Shown: positions 8,472-16,496 of the stretch, piece after piece | Position numbering within the stretch: position 1 is the stretch's first letter | Layout: every line of letters begins with the position of its first letter | NCBI RefSeq assembly: GCF_024449025.1 | Contig: NZ_JAHLKM010000003.1 | Location: 62,001 to 126,000, forward strand | Length of the DNA: 64,000 nucleotides | Source: Natronomonas aquatica | Lineage (GTDB): Archaea > Halobacteriota > Halobacteria > Halobacteriales > Haloarculaceae | Direction: 5' to 3' | Notes under the pieces: generated by a model | What the model was told of the DNA's origin: nothing | What the model saw: the letters and a program-made list of their open reading frames with translations, nothing else | The model's database searches: none | Position numbers and translations under genes: made by a program

Positions 8472-9503
8472 TTACTCGGGGACCGGCGGCGACCAGGCGT
8501 GGTTGTCGGCGACGAAGTCGATAAAGCTGGGGAACTCGTGGTCGTGGCCGAGGATCTCCCGGGCGAACTCCGGCTCGGATGGATCGGTGAACCCGCCGGA
8601 GCCGACGGTCCGCCGCAGTACTTCCTCGGTACCGGCGGAACTGTCGGAGAAGGCCTCGGTGAACGCCTCCGGCGTGTCGCCGAAGCGTTCCTCGAACGTC
8701 TCGCGGGCGTTCCCGTAGGCGTCGGCGAGCCACGCCTCGCGGTGGCTCTGGTAGGCCTCCTCGTAGGCGCCGTGGAGTTCGGCGAACTCCCCCGGCGTCA
8801 GCGGGTCCGTCGCCGAGAGGAACGTGACGAACTCGACGACGGATCGGCGACTCACCGGATCATCCGGGTCGGCGCTCGGGAACCGGAGTTCGTCTATCGG
8901 CTCGCTTTGGGTGTTCGGCGACGGTACGAGCGCCGCGGTGTAAGCGTCGTCCGGTTCCGACCGGATGTACACGGTGTACTGGAACCGGTCGTGGTGGAAC
9001 TGGCGGACGATCTCCTCGTCGTAGCTGCCGCCGAGCCGGCCGTACCAGTTCGAAATCCCGAGGTCGACAAGCGGCGGCGAGAAGGCGTTCGGCGAGAACA
9101 CCACAGAGTTCAGCTCCGTGTGGCTCAACCGTGCGATACAGGGTATTTCCGCGAGTTCCTCGAGGACGCGCTCGCGGTCTCCATCGAGACTGGCCGTCCG
9201 GCCGCAGGACTCACAGACGACGCTCCGGCCCTTCGTCGGGTGTTCGGGGGTGACCGTGGGGACGTGATCGCCGACCGGCACGTCGGGGAGTTCGTACCGC
9301 CCACAGCCGACCGAGGCGAGTTCCTCCAGAGCCCGTCGGATCGGTCCCTCGGCGGTGACCGAGTACGGAACCGTCACCCCACAGGTCGTACACCGGACGA
9401 ACCGCTCGCGGGGGTGCAACGAGGGCGTGTGTTCGCGGGCAGCGACGTTCGGTTCGACGTTGAGATCCCGAAGCGTCGTCGACCGGGCGTCCTGCGTTGC
9501 CAT
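8472..9503 (-). CDS. Hypothetical protein with N-terminal CxxC zinc-ribbon-like motifs
   Basis: 343 residues from ATG at 9503. The N-terminal third carries two CxxC pairs, C38-C41 (CTTC) and C97-C100 (CESC), plus C67, suggesting one or two zinc-ribbon-like modules around a helical hairpin. The remaining 200 residues are acidic and without recognised motifs, apart from aromatic-rich strands (NWYGRLGGSYDEE, FHHDRFQYTVYIR). A TATA-like element about 25 bases upstream fits a leaderless transcript. I do not recognise the family; nucleic-acid binding is only a guess from the zinc motifs. Confidence 0.7.
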   Translation of the reverse strand: MATQDARSTTLRDLNVEPNVAAREHTPSLHPRERFVRCTTCGVTVPYSVTAEGPIRRALEELASVGCGRYELPDVPVGDHVPTVTPEHPTKGRSVVCESCGRTASLDGDRERVLEELAEIPCIARLSHTELNSVVFSPNAFSPPLVDLGISNWYGRLGGSYDEEIVRQFHHDRFQYTVYIRSEPDDAYTAALVPSPNTQSEPIDELRFPSADPDDPVSRRSVVEFVTFLSATDPLTPGEFAELHGAYEEAYQSHREAWLADAYGNARETFEERFGDTPEAFTEAFSDSSAGTEEVLRRTVGSGGFTDPSEPEFAREILGHDHEFPSFIDFVADNHAWSPPVPE

Positions 9504-9522
9504 GTCGGCCCGTTCAAATCCC

Positions 9523-9533
9523 GATTTAAAAAC
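9523..9533 (-). promoter_or_regulatory. TATA box for the CxxC protein gene
   Basis: Read on the minus strand this is GTTTTTAAATC, centred about 25 bases before the ATG at 9503. That is the spacing expected for a leaderless haloarchaeal transcript. Confidence 0.5.
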
Positions 9534-9641
9534 AGTACGGACGATATCGGCAGCGGATTCCGAACGCCGAAACCGCGCCGATACGGCAGCCGAAACGGAA
9601 CCGGGGTTTAATTGCGCAGTCCTCGAAGAGACGGCAACACC

Positions 9642-10364
9642 ATGTCGGGCCGGATCAACCCCCGCGAATACGACCTCGGCGAGTTGCGCGACGCGGCCCG
9701 CGAGGCGTCCCGACGCGGTATCGAGCCGGCCCGAGCGGCCGATCCCCACGAGTCCGAGACGGAACCACAGACGGCATCGGACCCCGACCCGGATTCCGGG
9801 TTCGGTTCCGAATCCGTCGCCGGGCCCTCGGAGGCTACCCCCGCTGACGGGGACAGGGCGGTATCGGCCGCCGAAGACCCCGAAGCGTACCTGCGATCGA
9901 GACAGCGGCGTGATCGCCACTCGGTCGACGAGTCACGACGGCCCGATTCCGGCGGACGGGAAACGCCCCGTTCCGGCGATAACGGCGGCCCGGGCCGGAA
10001 CGGGTCGACCGCCGTCGGGGCGCGGGTCGACGACCGTGGAACCGACTTCGAGTTCCTCCCGCGGGGGGCCGACGGCGATGTCTCCAGGCCGTACCTCGAG
10101 GAACTCCCCGGGGGCTACGGCGCACAGCTCGAGATCTTCGAGTGGCTCGACCGACTCATCGCTCGCGGCGGCTGCGAGGGGGCGATCTCGGCGCTCGAGT
10201 ACTACGAGTCGATCGAGTGGCTCTCGGCCGAGAGCCGGGCCGACCTCGAGGAGTTCGTCGCCGGGATCGGAACCGAGGACGCCGCCGCCGGATCGCTCGG
10301 GATGTCCGATCACCGCGAGAGCCTCTCGTATATCGCCCGCCTCGCCGGGCGTCGTCGTCGCTGA
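9642..10364 (+). CDS. Archaellum-related FlaD/FlaE (ArlD/E) domain protein
   Basis: 240 residues. Residues 1-145 are low-complexity, rich in Ser, Pro, Asp and Arg, and probably disordered. From about 150 to 230 the sequence YLEELPGGYGAQLEIFEWLDRLI, then ALEYYESIEWLSAESRADLEEF, matches the C-terminal FlaD/E domain, which in archaea forms part of the cytosolic platform around the archaellum motor and links it to chemotaxis. No archaellin or motor genes lie nearby, so it is a stray paralogue. The next gene, 64 bases downstream on the same strand, encodes an actin homologue. Confidence 0.78.
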   Translation: MSGRINPREYDLGELRDAAREASRRGIEPARAADPHESETEPQTASDPDPDSGFGSESVAGPSEATPADGDRAVSAAEDPEAYLRSRQRRDRHSVDESRRPDSGGRETPRSGDNGGPGRNGSTAVGARVDDRGTDFEFLPRGADGDVSRPYLEELPGGYGAQLEIFEWLDRLIARGGCEGAISALEYYESIEWLSAESRADLEEFVAGIGTEDAAAGSLGMSDHRESLSYIARLAGRRRR

Positions 10365-10428
10365 TCGGGGTTCGGCGACCGTACTCGGGAAAGCTTATTT
10401 CAGACCGTCGTGAGACCTTCCCAACGAG

Positions 10429-11571
10429 ATGACAGAAACGGAACCCGAACCCGACGAGTCCGCCGACGCGGAGAAACCGACAGAGGCCGACGAGCCCGCC
10501 GAGACGACCGCGACCGACGGCAGTCCCGAGGGGAGCGACGACGACGGCGTCGTCCCAGTCGGCGTCAAACTCGGCAGCACCCGAACCGTCGTGATCTATC
10601 CCTCGACCGAAGGTGACGGCGTCGAGACCATCCGGACGCTGACCTGCCTTGCGACCTACGAGGACGTCCTCTCCGGCCAAGAGCGTGTCCTCTACGGCGA
10701 GGAGGCCGCAAGCGAGTACCCCGACCGCGTCGAGTTCATGCTCCGGTCGGGGCTGCCCGAGGACGACGAAAGCGTCGAGTCCGCCTCGCGGTTTTTCACC
10801 GAACTGATCGAGTCCAACGACGTGCCCGAAAACAGCGCCGTCGTCTACGCGATCCCGACGATCGACAACGACGCCGGCCTCGAGAACCTCGAGGCGGTCA
10901 TCGAGGGGAGCCGGATCGGCGGGGAACTCGTCCGGAGCTATCCGGAGTCGCTCTGTGGAGCGCTGCCGGCCTTCGAGGACGGGCTGGACGCGATCGACGA
11001 CATCTTCGTCACCGTCAACATGGGCTCGACCAACCTCGAGGTGTGTGCCTACCGGCGGGGCGAACAGCTCACGCCGCTGTCGACCGGCTCGATCACCGGC
11101 AACGAGGTCGATCGACGCATCGCCAACTACGTCGAGGAGGAGACCCAGGGACGGGTCAACATCGATCTCACGACCGCCCGCGAGTACAAGGAGGAACACG
11201 CCGACTTCGAGAGCTTCGAGCCGTTCACCGACGTGATCCAACAGCCCGGCGGCGGCTCCCACGAGTTCACGATCGAGGACAGCGTCATGGACGCCTGCAA
11301 CGAGTACGTCGACGAGACGGTCGACGAAATAGCCAACGGCTTCCTGCCGGAACTGGCGAACAACTACATGAAGGTCTACCAGCTCGCCCTAGGGAAGCCG
11401 ATCGTCCTGACCGGCGGGATGGCGTGTCTGCCGGGCATCGTCGAGGAGGTCGAAGAGCGGTTGAGCGCGGAACTTCAGCGCGACATCGAGGTCGTCCGCG
11501 CCGACCGCCCCGATCTGGCCGCCGCGGAGGGGGCCCACGTGATCGCGGATCACCTCGCCGGCAGTCTGTAG
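10429..11571 (+). CDS. Actin-superfamily ATPase, salactin-like
   Basis: 380 residues. After a 40-residue acidic disordered N terminus come the actin-fold motifs: phosphate-1 VGVKLGSTRTVV (about 44-55), phosphate-2 VNMGSTNLEVCAYRRG (about 195) and the adenosine motif VLTGGMACLPG (about 326). Length and arrangement fit MreB/ParM/MamK-like proteins, and specifically the haloarchaeal actin homologue salactin, which forms dynamically unstable polar filaments in Halobacterium. An FtsA- or DnaK-like identity is less likely because their insertions are missing. A TATA-like AAGCTTATTT precedes the ATG by about 35 bases. Assignment to salactin itself is inferred from memory of the family. Confidence 0.75.
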   Translation: MTETEPEPDESADAEKPTEADEPAETTATDGSPEGSDDDGVVPVGVKLGSTRTVVIYPSTEGDGVETIRTLTCLATYEDVLSGQERVLYGEEAASEYPDRVEFMLRSGLPEDDESVESASRFFTELIESNDVPENSAVVYAIPTIDNDAGLENLEAVIEGSRIGGELVRSYPESLCGALPAFEDGLDAIDDIFVTVNMGSTNLEVCAYRRGEQLTPLSTGSITGNEVDRRIANYVEEETQGRVNIDLTTAREYKEEHADFESFEPFTDVIQQPGGGSHEFTIEDSVMDACNEYVDETVDEIANGFLPELANNYMKVYQLALGKPIVLTGGMACLPGIVEEVEERLSAELQRDIEVVRADRPDLAAAEGAHVIADHLAGSL

Positions 11572-11658
11572 CCTGTCTCCCGTCCGAAACGGCCGAACTC
11601 CCCGTTCGAAACCGTCCGAAGCTACTTGCAGGAAGGGACGGAACCGTCGGACGAGCCG

Positions 11659-12264
11659 ATGGCATCGGATATCGTTCCCAGGCCGGGCGTTGTTGCCGAA
11701 GCCGACATCGAGCGGCCGACCCCGGAGCCGGCCGACTGTCTCGCCCCCGGGGAGGAGCCGATCGCGACCGCGTCGCTATCGCCGGGATGGATCGCGGTCA
11801 CCGACCGGGAACTGCTCGCCTTCCGCCCGGAGGGCGCCCCGCCGCTCGTCCGGATCGACCGGGCGAACGTCACGGGCCTCGCCGTCCGTCGGGCCGGCGG
11901 ACAGCGGTTTCTGGGCCACGCTCCGGGGGCGATCCTGTACGCTGTCGCCGGCTCGGCGCTCGGCGCACTGCTTTTGTCTGTCTCGCCGCAGAGATTGATC
12001 GCGGTGCCCGACGCGCCGGGGGCCGGCCAGCTCGAAACCATCGTCCGGACGCTCGGGTGGGCGATGGGCCTTCTCGGGACGGTGCTTCTGTTCACCGGGG
12101 TCCTCGCCGGTCTCGTCGCCGTCGCTGTCCTGGCCTACTGGCTCCTCTCGCGGGAGGTCGCTTTGGTCATAGAGCGGGGCGGGGCCGATCCGATCGAGTG
12201 TCCGACGACCAGGACTGTCGGGACGCGGACGCTCCGGGAACTCGAGACGGCCCTCGCCGGGTAG
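11659..12264 (+). CDS. Conserved membrane protein, unknown function
   Basis: 201 residues from ATG at 11659; a TTG 33 bases upstream is a weaker alternative. The N-terminal 95 residues form a PH-like or beta-rich soluble segment (GWIAVTDRELLAFRPEG, LVRIDRANVTGL) of the kind seen in bPH-domain membrane proteins. Two hydrophobic segments follow (about 100-120 and 140-175), then a short soluble tail. It lies in the same direction as the actin-like gene, 87 bases downstream. Function unknown. Confidence 0.65.
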   Translation: MASDIVPRPGVVAEADIERPTPEPADCLAPGEEPIATASLSPGWIAVTDRELLAFRPEGAPPLVRIDRANVTGLAVRRAGGQRFLGHAPGAILYAVAGSALGALLLSVSPQRLIAVPDAPGAGQLETIVRTLGWAMGLLGTVLLFTGVLAGLVAVAVLAYWLLSREVALVIERGGADPIECPTTRTVGTRTLRELETALAG

Positions 12265-12322
12265 TCGACGATCGAAACCGGCCCGGGACACTTATGCGAC
12301 CGGCCCCTCGCTTGGGATAGCG

Positions 12323-12448
12323 ATGTCACCGCCCCTCCGGACGGACACCCGTGGAATGGGCCAGGCCGCAGCGGTCGGGTTGCTTCTCGGCGCCGCGTTC
12401 GTGCTCGCGATCACCGTCGGCGTCTTCATGCTTTTCGGCGGCTCCTGA
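12323..12448 (+). CDS. Small single-pass membrane protein (41 aa)
   Basis: ATG at 12323 gives MSPPLRTDTRGMGQAAAVGLLL and then a hydrophobic helix to FMLFGGS and TGA at 12446-12448: a short polar N terminus and one transmembrane segment. The size, the clean ATG-to-TGA frame filling a gap between two genes on the same strand, and the upstream CACTTATG element at about -30 support a real gene. No function can be assigned. Confidence 0.55.
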   Translation: MSPPLRTDTRGMGQAAAVGLLLGAAFVLAITVGVFMLFGGS

Positions 12449-12506
12449 CCGCCCCGGCGACGGATCGAGCACAAGCTACATACCCGACGCACGGCTACGT
12501 TCAGGT

Positions 12507-13544
12507 ATGACCGAAGAGGCCGAACACCGACGGCTCGTCGTCGCCGGCTCGGGGATCGCGGGCCTGACAGCGGCGATCTACGCCGCGCGATCGAACAACG
12601 ATCCGCTCGTGCTCGAGGGTCCCGAACCCGGCGGCCAGCTGACGCTGACGACCGACGTGGCGAACTACCCGGGCTTTCCCGACGGCATCGGCGGCCCGGA
12701 ACTCGTCAACAACATGAAAGAGCAGGCCGAGCAGTTCGGCGCGGAGATCGAACACGGCGTCGTCGTCGACGTCGATCCCGGCGAGCCCCACCGGATCGAA
12801 CTCCGGGACGGGACCGTCTATACGGCCGATGCGCTCATCGCGGCCTCGGGCGCGTCGGCCCGGACGCTCGGCGTCCCCGGCGAGGACGAACTCATGGGCT
12901 ATGGGGTCTCGACGTGTGCGACCTGCGACGGCGCGTTCTTCCGCGGCGAGGACATGCTCGTCGTCGGCGGCGGCGACGCCGCCTGCGAGGAGGCGGCGTT
13001 TCTCACCAAGTTCGCCGATACCGTCTACGTGGCTCACCGCCGGGAGAACTTCCGCGCCGAGGACTACTGGACCGATCGGCTCGCGGAACTGGAGGCCGAC
13101 GGCGACGTCGAGATCCTGCGGAACACGGAACTTCTCGCGATCGAGGGCACGCCCGAGGACGGCATCGAGCGCGTCGAGTTGGCACGCAACCCCGGGGGGT
13201 ACCCCAAGGAGAAACTCGAGGATCCCGACACCGAGACGTTCGAGATGGACGTCGGCGCCGTCTTCATGGCGATCGGCCACACCCCCAACACCGACTACCT
13301 CGAAGGGACCGGCGTCGAGATGGACGAGACGGGCTATCTCGAGACCGAGGGCGGCGACGGCGGCGGACAGACCGGGACCGCCGTCCCCGGGATCTTCGGG
13401 GCCGGCGACGTGGTCGATTACCACTACCAGCAGGCCATCACGGCCGGCGGGATGGGATCGAAGGCCGCCATCGACGCCGACGAGTACCTGGAGGATCTCG
13501 ACCGGTCGGCGGGGACGCGGATCGACGCCGCCGCCGACGACTGA
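12507..13544 (+). CDS. trxB: Thioredoxin reductase (NAD(P)H-disulfide reductase family)
   Basis: 345 residues. The N-terminal FAD motif GSGIAGLTAAIYAAR, the redox-active CATC within VSTCATCDGAFF, the second nucleotide-binding motif VVGGGDAACEEA, and GIFGAGDVVDY near the C terminus are the complete set for thioredoxin reductase. The enzyme passes electrons from NAD(P)H through FAD to thioredoxin. It has the two-domain low-molecular-weight architecture. The start ATG at 12507 gives a usual acidic N terminus. Confidence 0.93.
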   Translation: MTEEAEHRRLVVAGSGIAGLTAAIYAARSNNDPLVLEGPEPGGQLTLTTDVANYPGFPDGIGGPELVNNMKEQAEQFGAEIEHGVVVDVDPGEPHRIELRDGTVYTADALIAASGASARTLGVPGEDELMGYGVSTCATCDGAFFRGEDMLVVGGGDAACEEAAFLTKFADTVYVAHRRENFRAEDYWTDRLAELEADGDVEILRNTELLAIEGTPEDGIERVELARNPGGYPKEKLEDPDTETFEMDVGAVFMAIGHTPNTDYLEGTGVEMDETGYLETEGGDGGGQTGTAVPGIFGAGDVVDYHYQQAITAGGMGSKAAIDADEYLEDLDRSAGTRIDAAADD

Positions 13545-13605
13545 CGGTTCCGGGCCAACTCGACCGGACCGGAAGCGCCTTCTGTCGCCGTCGAAAACGA
13601 GTGGT

Positions 13606-13893
13606 ATGTCCGAGGAAACAGTCACACTGCGGATCGAAGGCGACGAAGACGACGAGGACGAGGTCACGCTTCCCGAGGCAATGTTAGATCTGATGCGTGA
13701 GGAGGACGAATCCGACGCGGAGATCGTCGGCGACCTCGCGCTGTTTTCCTGTGCCCAGCGGATCCACGCGACGGTCCACCACGCCGAGGGCGGCGATACC
13801 GAACAGTACCAGACGATCGAAGAGCGGACGATGGAGCTGTTCGAGGATCGGTTCGGAGCCAGCTACGCCGAGTTGACCGGCCACCAGCACTGA
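13606..13893 (+). CDS. Conserved acidic haloarchaeal hypothetical protein
   Basis: 95 residues from ATG at 13606. Very acidic first third (EGDEDDEDEVTLPEAML), then helices with a single Cys and several His (LFSCAQRIHATVHHAEGG). The start is supported by upstream in-frame sequence that is the shifted shadow of trxB. It ends five bases before the convergent arfC gene. I do not recognise a domain; function unknown. Confidence 0.65.
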   Translation: MSEETVTLRIEGDEDDEDEVTLPEAMLDLMREEDESDAEIVGDLALFSCAQRIHATVHHAEGGDTEQYQTIEERTMELFEDRFGASYAELTGHQH

Positions 13894-13897
13894 CCGG

Positions 13898-14557
13898 CTA
13901 CCGGACGGTCCACTCGAGTACGACCCCGGAATCGAGCTGTTCGACGCCGGCCAGCTCCAGCTCCGGGAACGCCGAGACGAACCCCTCGCCGTCGGCGAGC
14001 GTCGGCGCGTCCCGCCCGCCGATGATCATGTTCCCGATAAAGACCGTGAGTTCGTCGACCAGCCCGGCCTCGAAAAGCGAGAAGATCAACTCCCCGCCCC
14101 CCTCGACCAGCAGCCGTTCGATCCCGTCGTCTTCGAGCCGTCCGAACGCCTCGCCGAGGTCGACGCGCTCGTCCCCGGCGACGACGGTCTCCGCTCCGAC
14201 GTCCCGAAGCGCCTCGCGTCTTTCGGGCGGCGCCGCTTCGCTCGTCAGGAGGTAGGTTGTGGGACCGCCAGCAAGCACGTCCGCCCCTGTCGGCGTCCGG
14301 CACCGCGAGTCGGCGACGATCCGTACGGGCGGCGGGGCGTTCGGCCCCCGACGTTTCCGGCGGTGGGCTTCGTCGTGTCGGATCAGCGACGGGTCGTCGG
14401 CGAGGACTGTCCCGACGCCGACGACGATCCCGTCGACCTCCGCCCGGAGCCGGTCGACGCGGGCGAAGTCGGCCTCGCCGCTGATGGCGATCTGTTCGCG
14501 TCGCCGCGAGGAGAGCTTTCCGTCGGCGCTCACGGCGGCGTTCACGAGGACGTCCAT
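13898..14557 (-). CDS. arfC: 2,5-diamino-6-(ribosylamino)-4(3H)-pyrimidinone 5'-phosphate reductase
   Basis: 219 residues, a RibD C-terminal-type reductase domain alone. MDVLVNAAVSADGKL, VDGIVVGVGTVLADDPSL, the Rossmann-type GIERLLVEGGGELI and the C-terminal DELTVFIGNMIIGG match archaeal ArfC/RED enzymes, which reduce the ribosyl group with NADPH in riboflavin and F420 (deazaflavin) synthesis. The GTP cyclohydrolase III that starts this route lies about 1.1 kb away on the other strand. Confidence 0.88.
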   Translation of the reverse strand: MDVLVNAAVSADGKLSSRRREQIAISGEADFARVDRLRAEVDGIVVGVGTVLADDPSLIRHDEAHRRKRRGPNAPPPVRIVADSRCRTPTGADVLAGGPTTYLLTSEAAPPERREALRDVGAETVVAGDERVDLGEAFGRLEDDGIERLLVEGGGELIFSLFEAGLVDELTVFIGNMIIGGRDAPTLADGEGFVSAFPELELAGVEQLDSGVVLEWTVR

Positions 14558-14664
14558 ACCCTACCCGGGTCGGCCGCCGGGAAAACAGTTGTCGCCGCGG
14601 CCAACGCTCCGTCCGACCGCGGCGGGTTCGGCGACACGACCGTTCGACCGCATCGGTCCGGCGG

Positions 14665-15138
14665 TTACTGGCCTTCGGGAACCGCGAGGTCCTCTTCGCC
14701 CCCGAACTCGTTGCTCACCGTCTCGGGGTTGATCCAGACGACGAACTCCGAGTCCCGTTTTATCAGCCCCCGGATGTGATCCCGATCGACGGGCGAGTCG
14801 TCGACGTCCTCGGCGGAGATATCGGAAACCTCCTCGACGCTGTCGACGGCCCAGCCGACTGACCGATCGTCCTCGAAGATCGTCGAATCGAAGATGACGA
14901 TCCGATCGCCGAGCTCACCCTCGACGCCGAGGCCGACCTTCGGATCGATGATCGATGTGGTGTTCCCCCGGAGATCGATGACGCCCTCGACGTGTGGTGG
15001 GGAGTTCGGAATCGGCGTCAGCTCGCCCATGTCGACGATTTCGGTCACGTACTCGATGCTCACACAGTAGGTCTCCTCGCCGAGGCTGAACTCAAGTACC
15101 TGCTCGGTCTCGACGGGTTGGGTGGTTTCCTGGGACAT
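14665..15138 (-). CDS. cheW: Chemotaxis coupling protein CheW
   Basis: 157 residues. VLEFSLGEETYCVSIEYVTEI, the PNSPPHVEGVIDLRGNTTSIID core and the second SH3-like lobe are typical of CheW, which bridges methyl-accepting receptors and CheA at the membrane. No other che genes lie nearby, so this is a stand-alone copy. The FlaD/E-like gene at 9642 is the only other motility-related gene in the window. ATG at 15138 begins a short acidic tail. Confidence 0.9.
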   Translation of the reverse strand: MSQETTQPVETEQVLEFSLGEETYCVSIEYVTEIVDMGELTPIPNSPPHVEGVIDLRGNTTSIIDPKVGLGVEGELGDRIVIFDSTIFEDDRSVGWAVDSVEEVSDISAEDVDDSPVDRDHIRGLIKRDSEFVVWINPETVSNEFGGEEDLAVPEGQ

Positions 15139-15263
15139 GGATCCGATACCGGCTGTTCGACCCCCGGACTACTTAATACTACGAGCGTTTCGAGAGCAGA
15201 TACGCGTTCGGCACCGACGGACAGAGCGGAAACGCTTTTGTTCCACACCCCGGAGGATCGGGT

Positions 15264-15566
15264 ATGGACTGGCCACACGATCCCGACGGCGAAAAGGGTT
15301 CGGAGGGGATGCGTAAATACGGGCAGGCGATACTCGCAAAAAAGCTCGACGACGAGGAGGACTTCCCGCTCGAGGCCGCCGAGTTCCTTGAGGACCACGG
15401 CGACGAGCCGGTCCGGCTGAACCACGAACGCGTCGTCAGCGTCGCGGACATCTTCGAGCACGTCGAGGAAACCGAGTTCGAGGAAATAATCGACCTCCAC
15501 AAGGCAGTCGGCCGGGCGATGCGGTCGGCCGGCATGTGGGAACTCGAAGAGGAGCGATACGCCTGA
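15264..15566 (+). CDS. Conserved haloarchaeal hypothetical protein (100 aa)
   Basis: 100 residues, no membrane segments or cysteines, mostly helical. It begins MDWPHDPDGEKGSEGMRKYG and contains ERVVSVADIFEHVEETEFEEII. It lies between cheW (divergent) and GTP cyclohydrolase III (same strand, 81 bases downstream). I recognise no characterised domain; a haloarchaea-specific small protein is the best description. Confidence 0.65.
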   Translation: MDWPHDPDGEKGSEGMRKYGQAILAKKLDDEEDFPLEAAEFLEDHGDEPVRLNHERVVSVADIFEHVEETEFEEIIDLHKAVGRAMRSAGMWELEEERYA

Positions 15567-15647
15567 GACTGCCGGCACTTGCTTCCGGTGGCGGCCGGAT
15601 CGTTGCCGATGGCAAGGCAAATGTCGGGTCCCTACGAACGGCAAAAC

Positions 15648-16406
15648 GTGACTAACACCCAATTAACGCTGATCCAGATCGACAACTACGGACCGTGGAC
15701 CGTTACACCCGAACCGCGCCGGGAGGTCGACCTTCAGACGCTCCAGTCGCGCCTCTATGCGGACCTCTCACAGCTGTTCGGGAACCGGGACGGCTACGTT
15801 TTCTTCACCCGCTTCGATAACATGGTCGCCGTCACCAACGGGCTCGATACCGATTCCCATGCCCTGATACAGGAATCGATCGGGAACCGCTATCCGGTTA
15901 CCATCAGCCTGAGCGTCGCGGTCGATCCCTCGCCGGCGAGCGCGCTTGGGGTCGCGACGGATCAGCTCCAGGACGCCGGGAGTGCCCAGGACCGCGGCCG
16001 GACGGAGATCCTCCGCGGGGATGCCCTTCCGGAGCCGGAACGCCACGAGGAAGACGTACAGATCGCTCACTTCGACGTCAACAACGCGACGGAGAAATAC
16101 ACCGACCGGCTCAACGAGTTCGACTCGTTTATCAACATCGAGCAGGGGTACGCCGAACTGATGCAGTACATGCGGAAGGCCCACGACTCGCTTTCGTTTT
16201 TCGTCGGTGGCGACAACATCATCGCCGTCTGTGAAGACGTCGATGTGGCGGGCTATCGCGACGCCATCGAACACGTCCGGGAGGCCGTCGACGTCGATCT
16301 GAAGGTGGGCGTCGGCACCGATCGGACGGCACAGGCCGCCGGGATGGCGGCCAAACACGCCCTCGAAACCTGCCGCGAGGAGAACATCGACGTGGTGTTC
16401 GGGTAG
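15648..16406 (+). CDS. gch3: GTP cyclohydrolase III
   Basis: 252 residues from GTG at 15648, chosen because family members begin with (M)TNTQ.TLIQIDNYGPWTVTP. ATG codons at 15609 and 15621 would add 9-13 residues with no counterpart. Two ferredoxin-like lobes resembling nucleotidyl cyclases carry YVFFTRFDNMVAVTNG and FFVGGDNIIAV. The enzyme converts GTP to a formylamino-pyrimidine product that feeds F420 and riboflavin synthesis in archaea. ArfC, a later enzyme of the same route, is encoded nearby. Confidence 0.9.
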   Translation: MTNTQLTLIQIDNYGPWTVTPEPRREVDLQTLQSRLYADLSQLFGNRDGYVFFTRFDNMVAVTNGLDTDSHALIQESIGNRYPVTISLSVAVDPSPASALGVATDQLQDAGSAQDRGRTEILRGDALPEPERHEEDVQIAHFDVNNATEKYTDRLNEFDSFINIEQGYAELMQYMRKAHDSLSFFVGGDNIIAVCEDVDVAGYRDAIEHVREAVDVDLKVGVGTDRTAQAAGMAAKHALETCREENIDVVFG

Positions 16407-16496
16407 GTCCGGCCGATCGCCACCGTCCGGGATCGGAACCGCACCCCTCGTACACGACCGGCCAGGGGTTTTGTTCCGTTCGCCCGATCCTGACGT

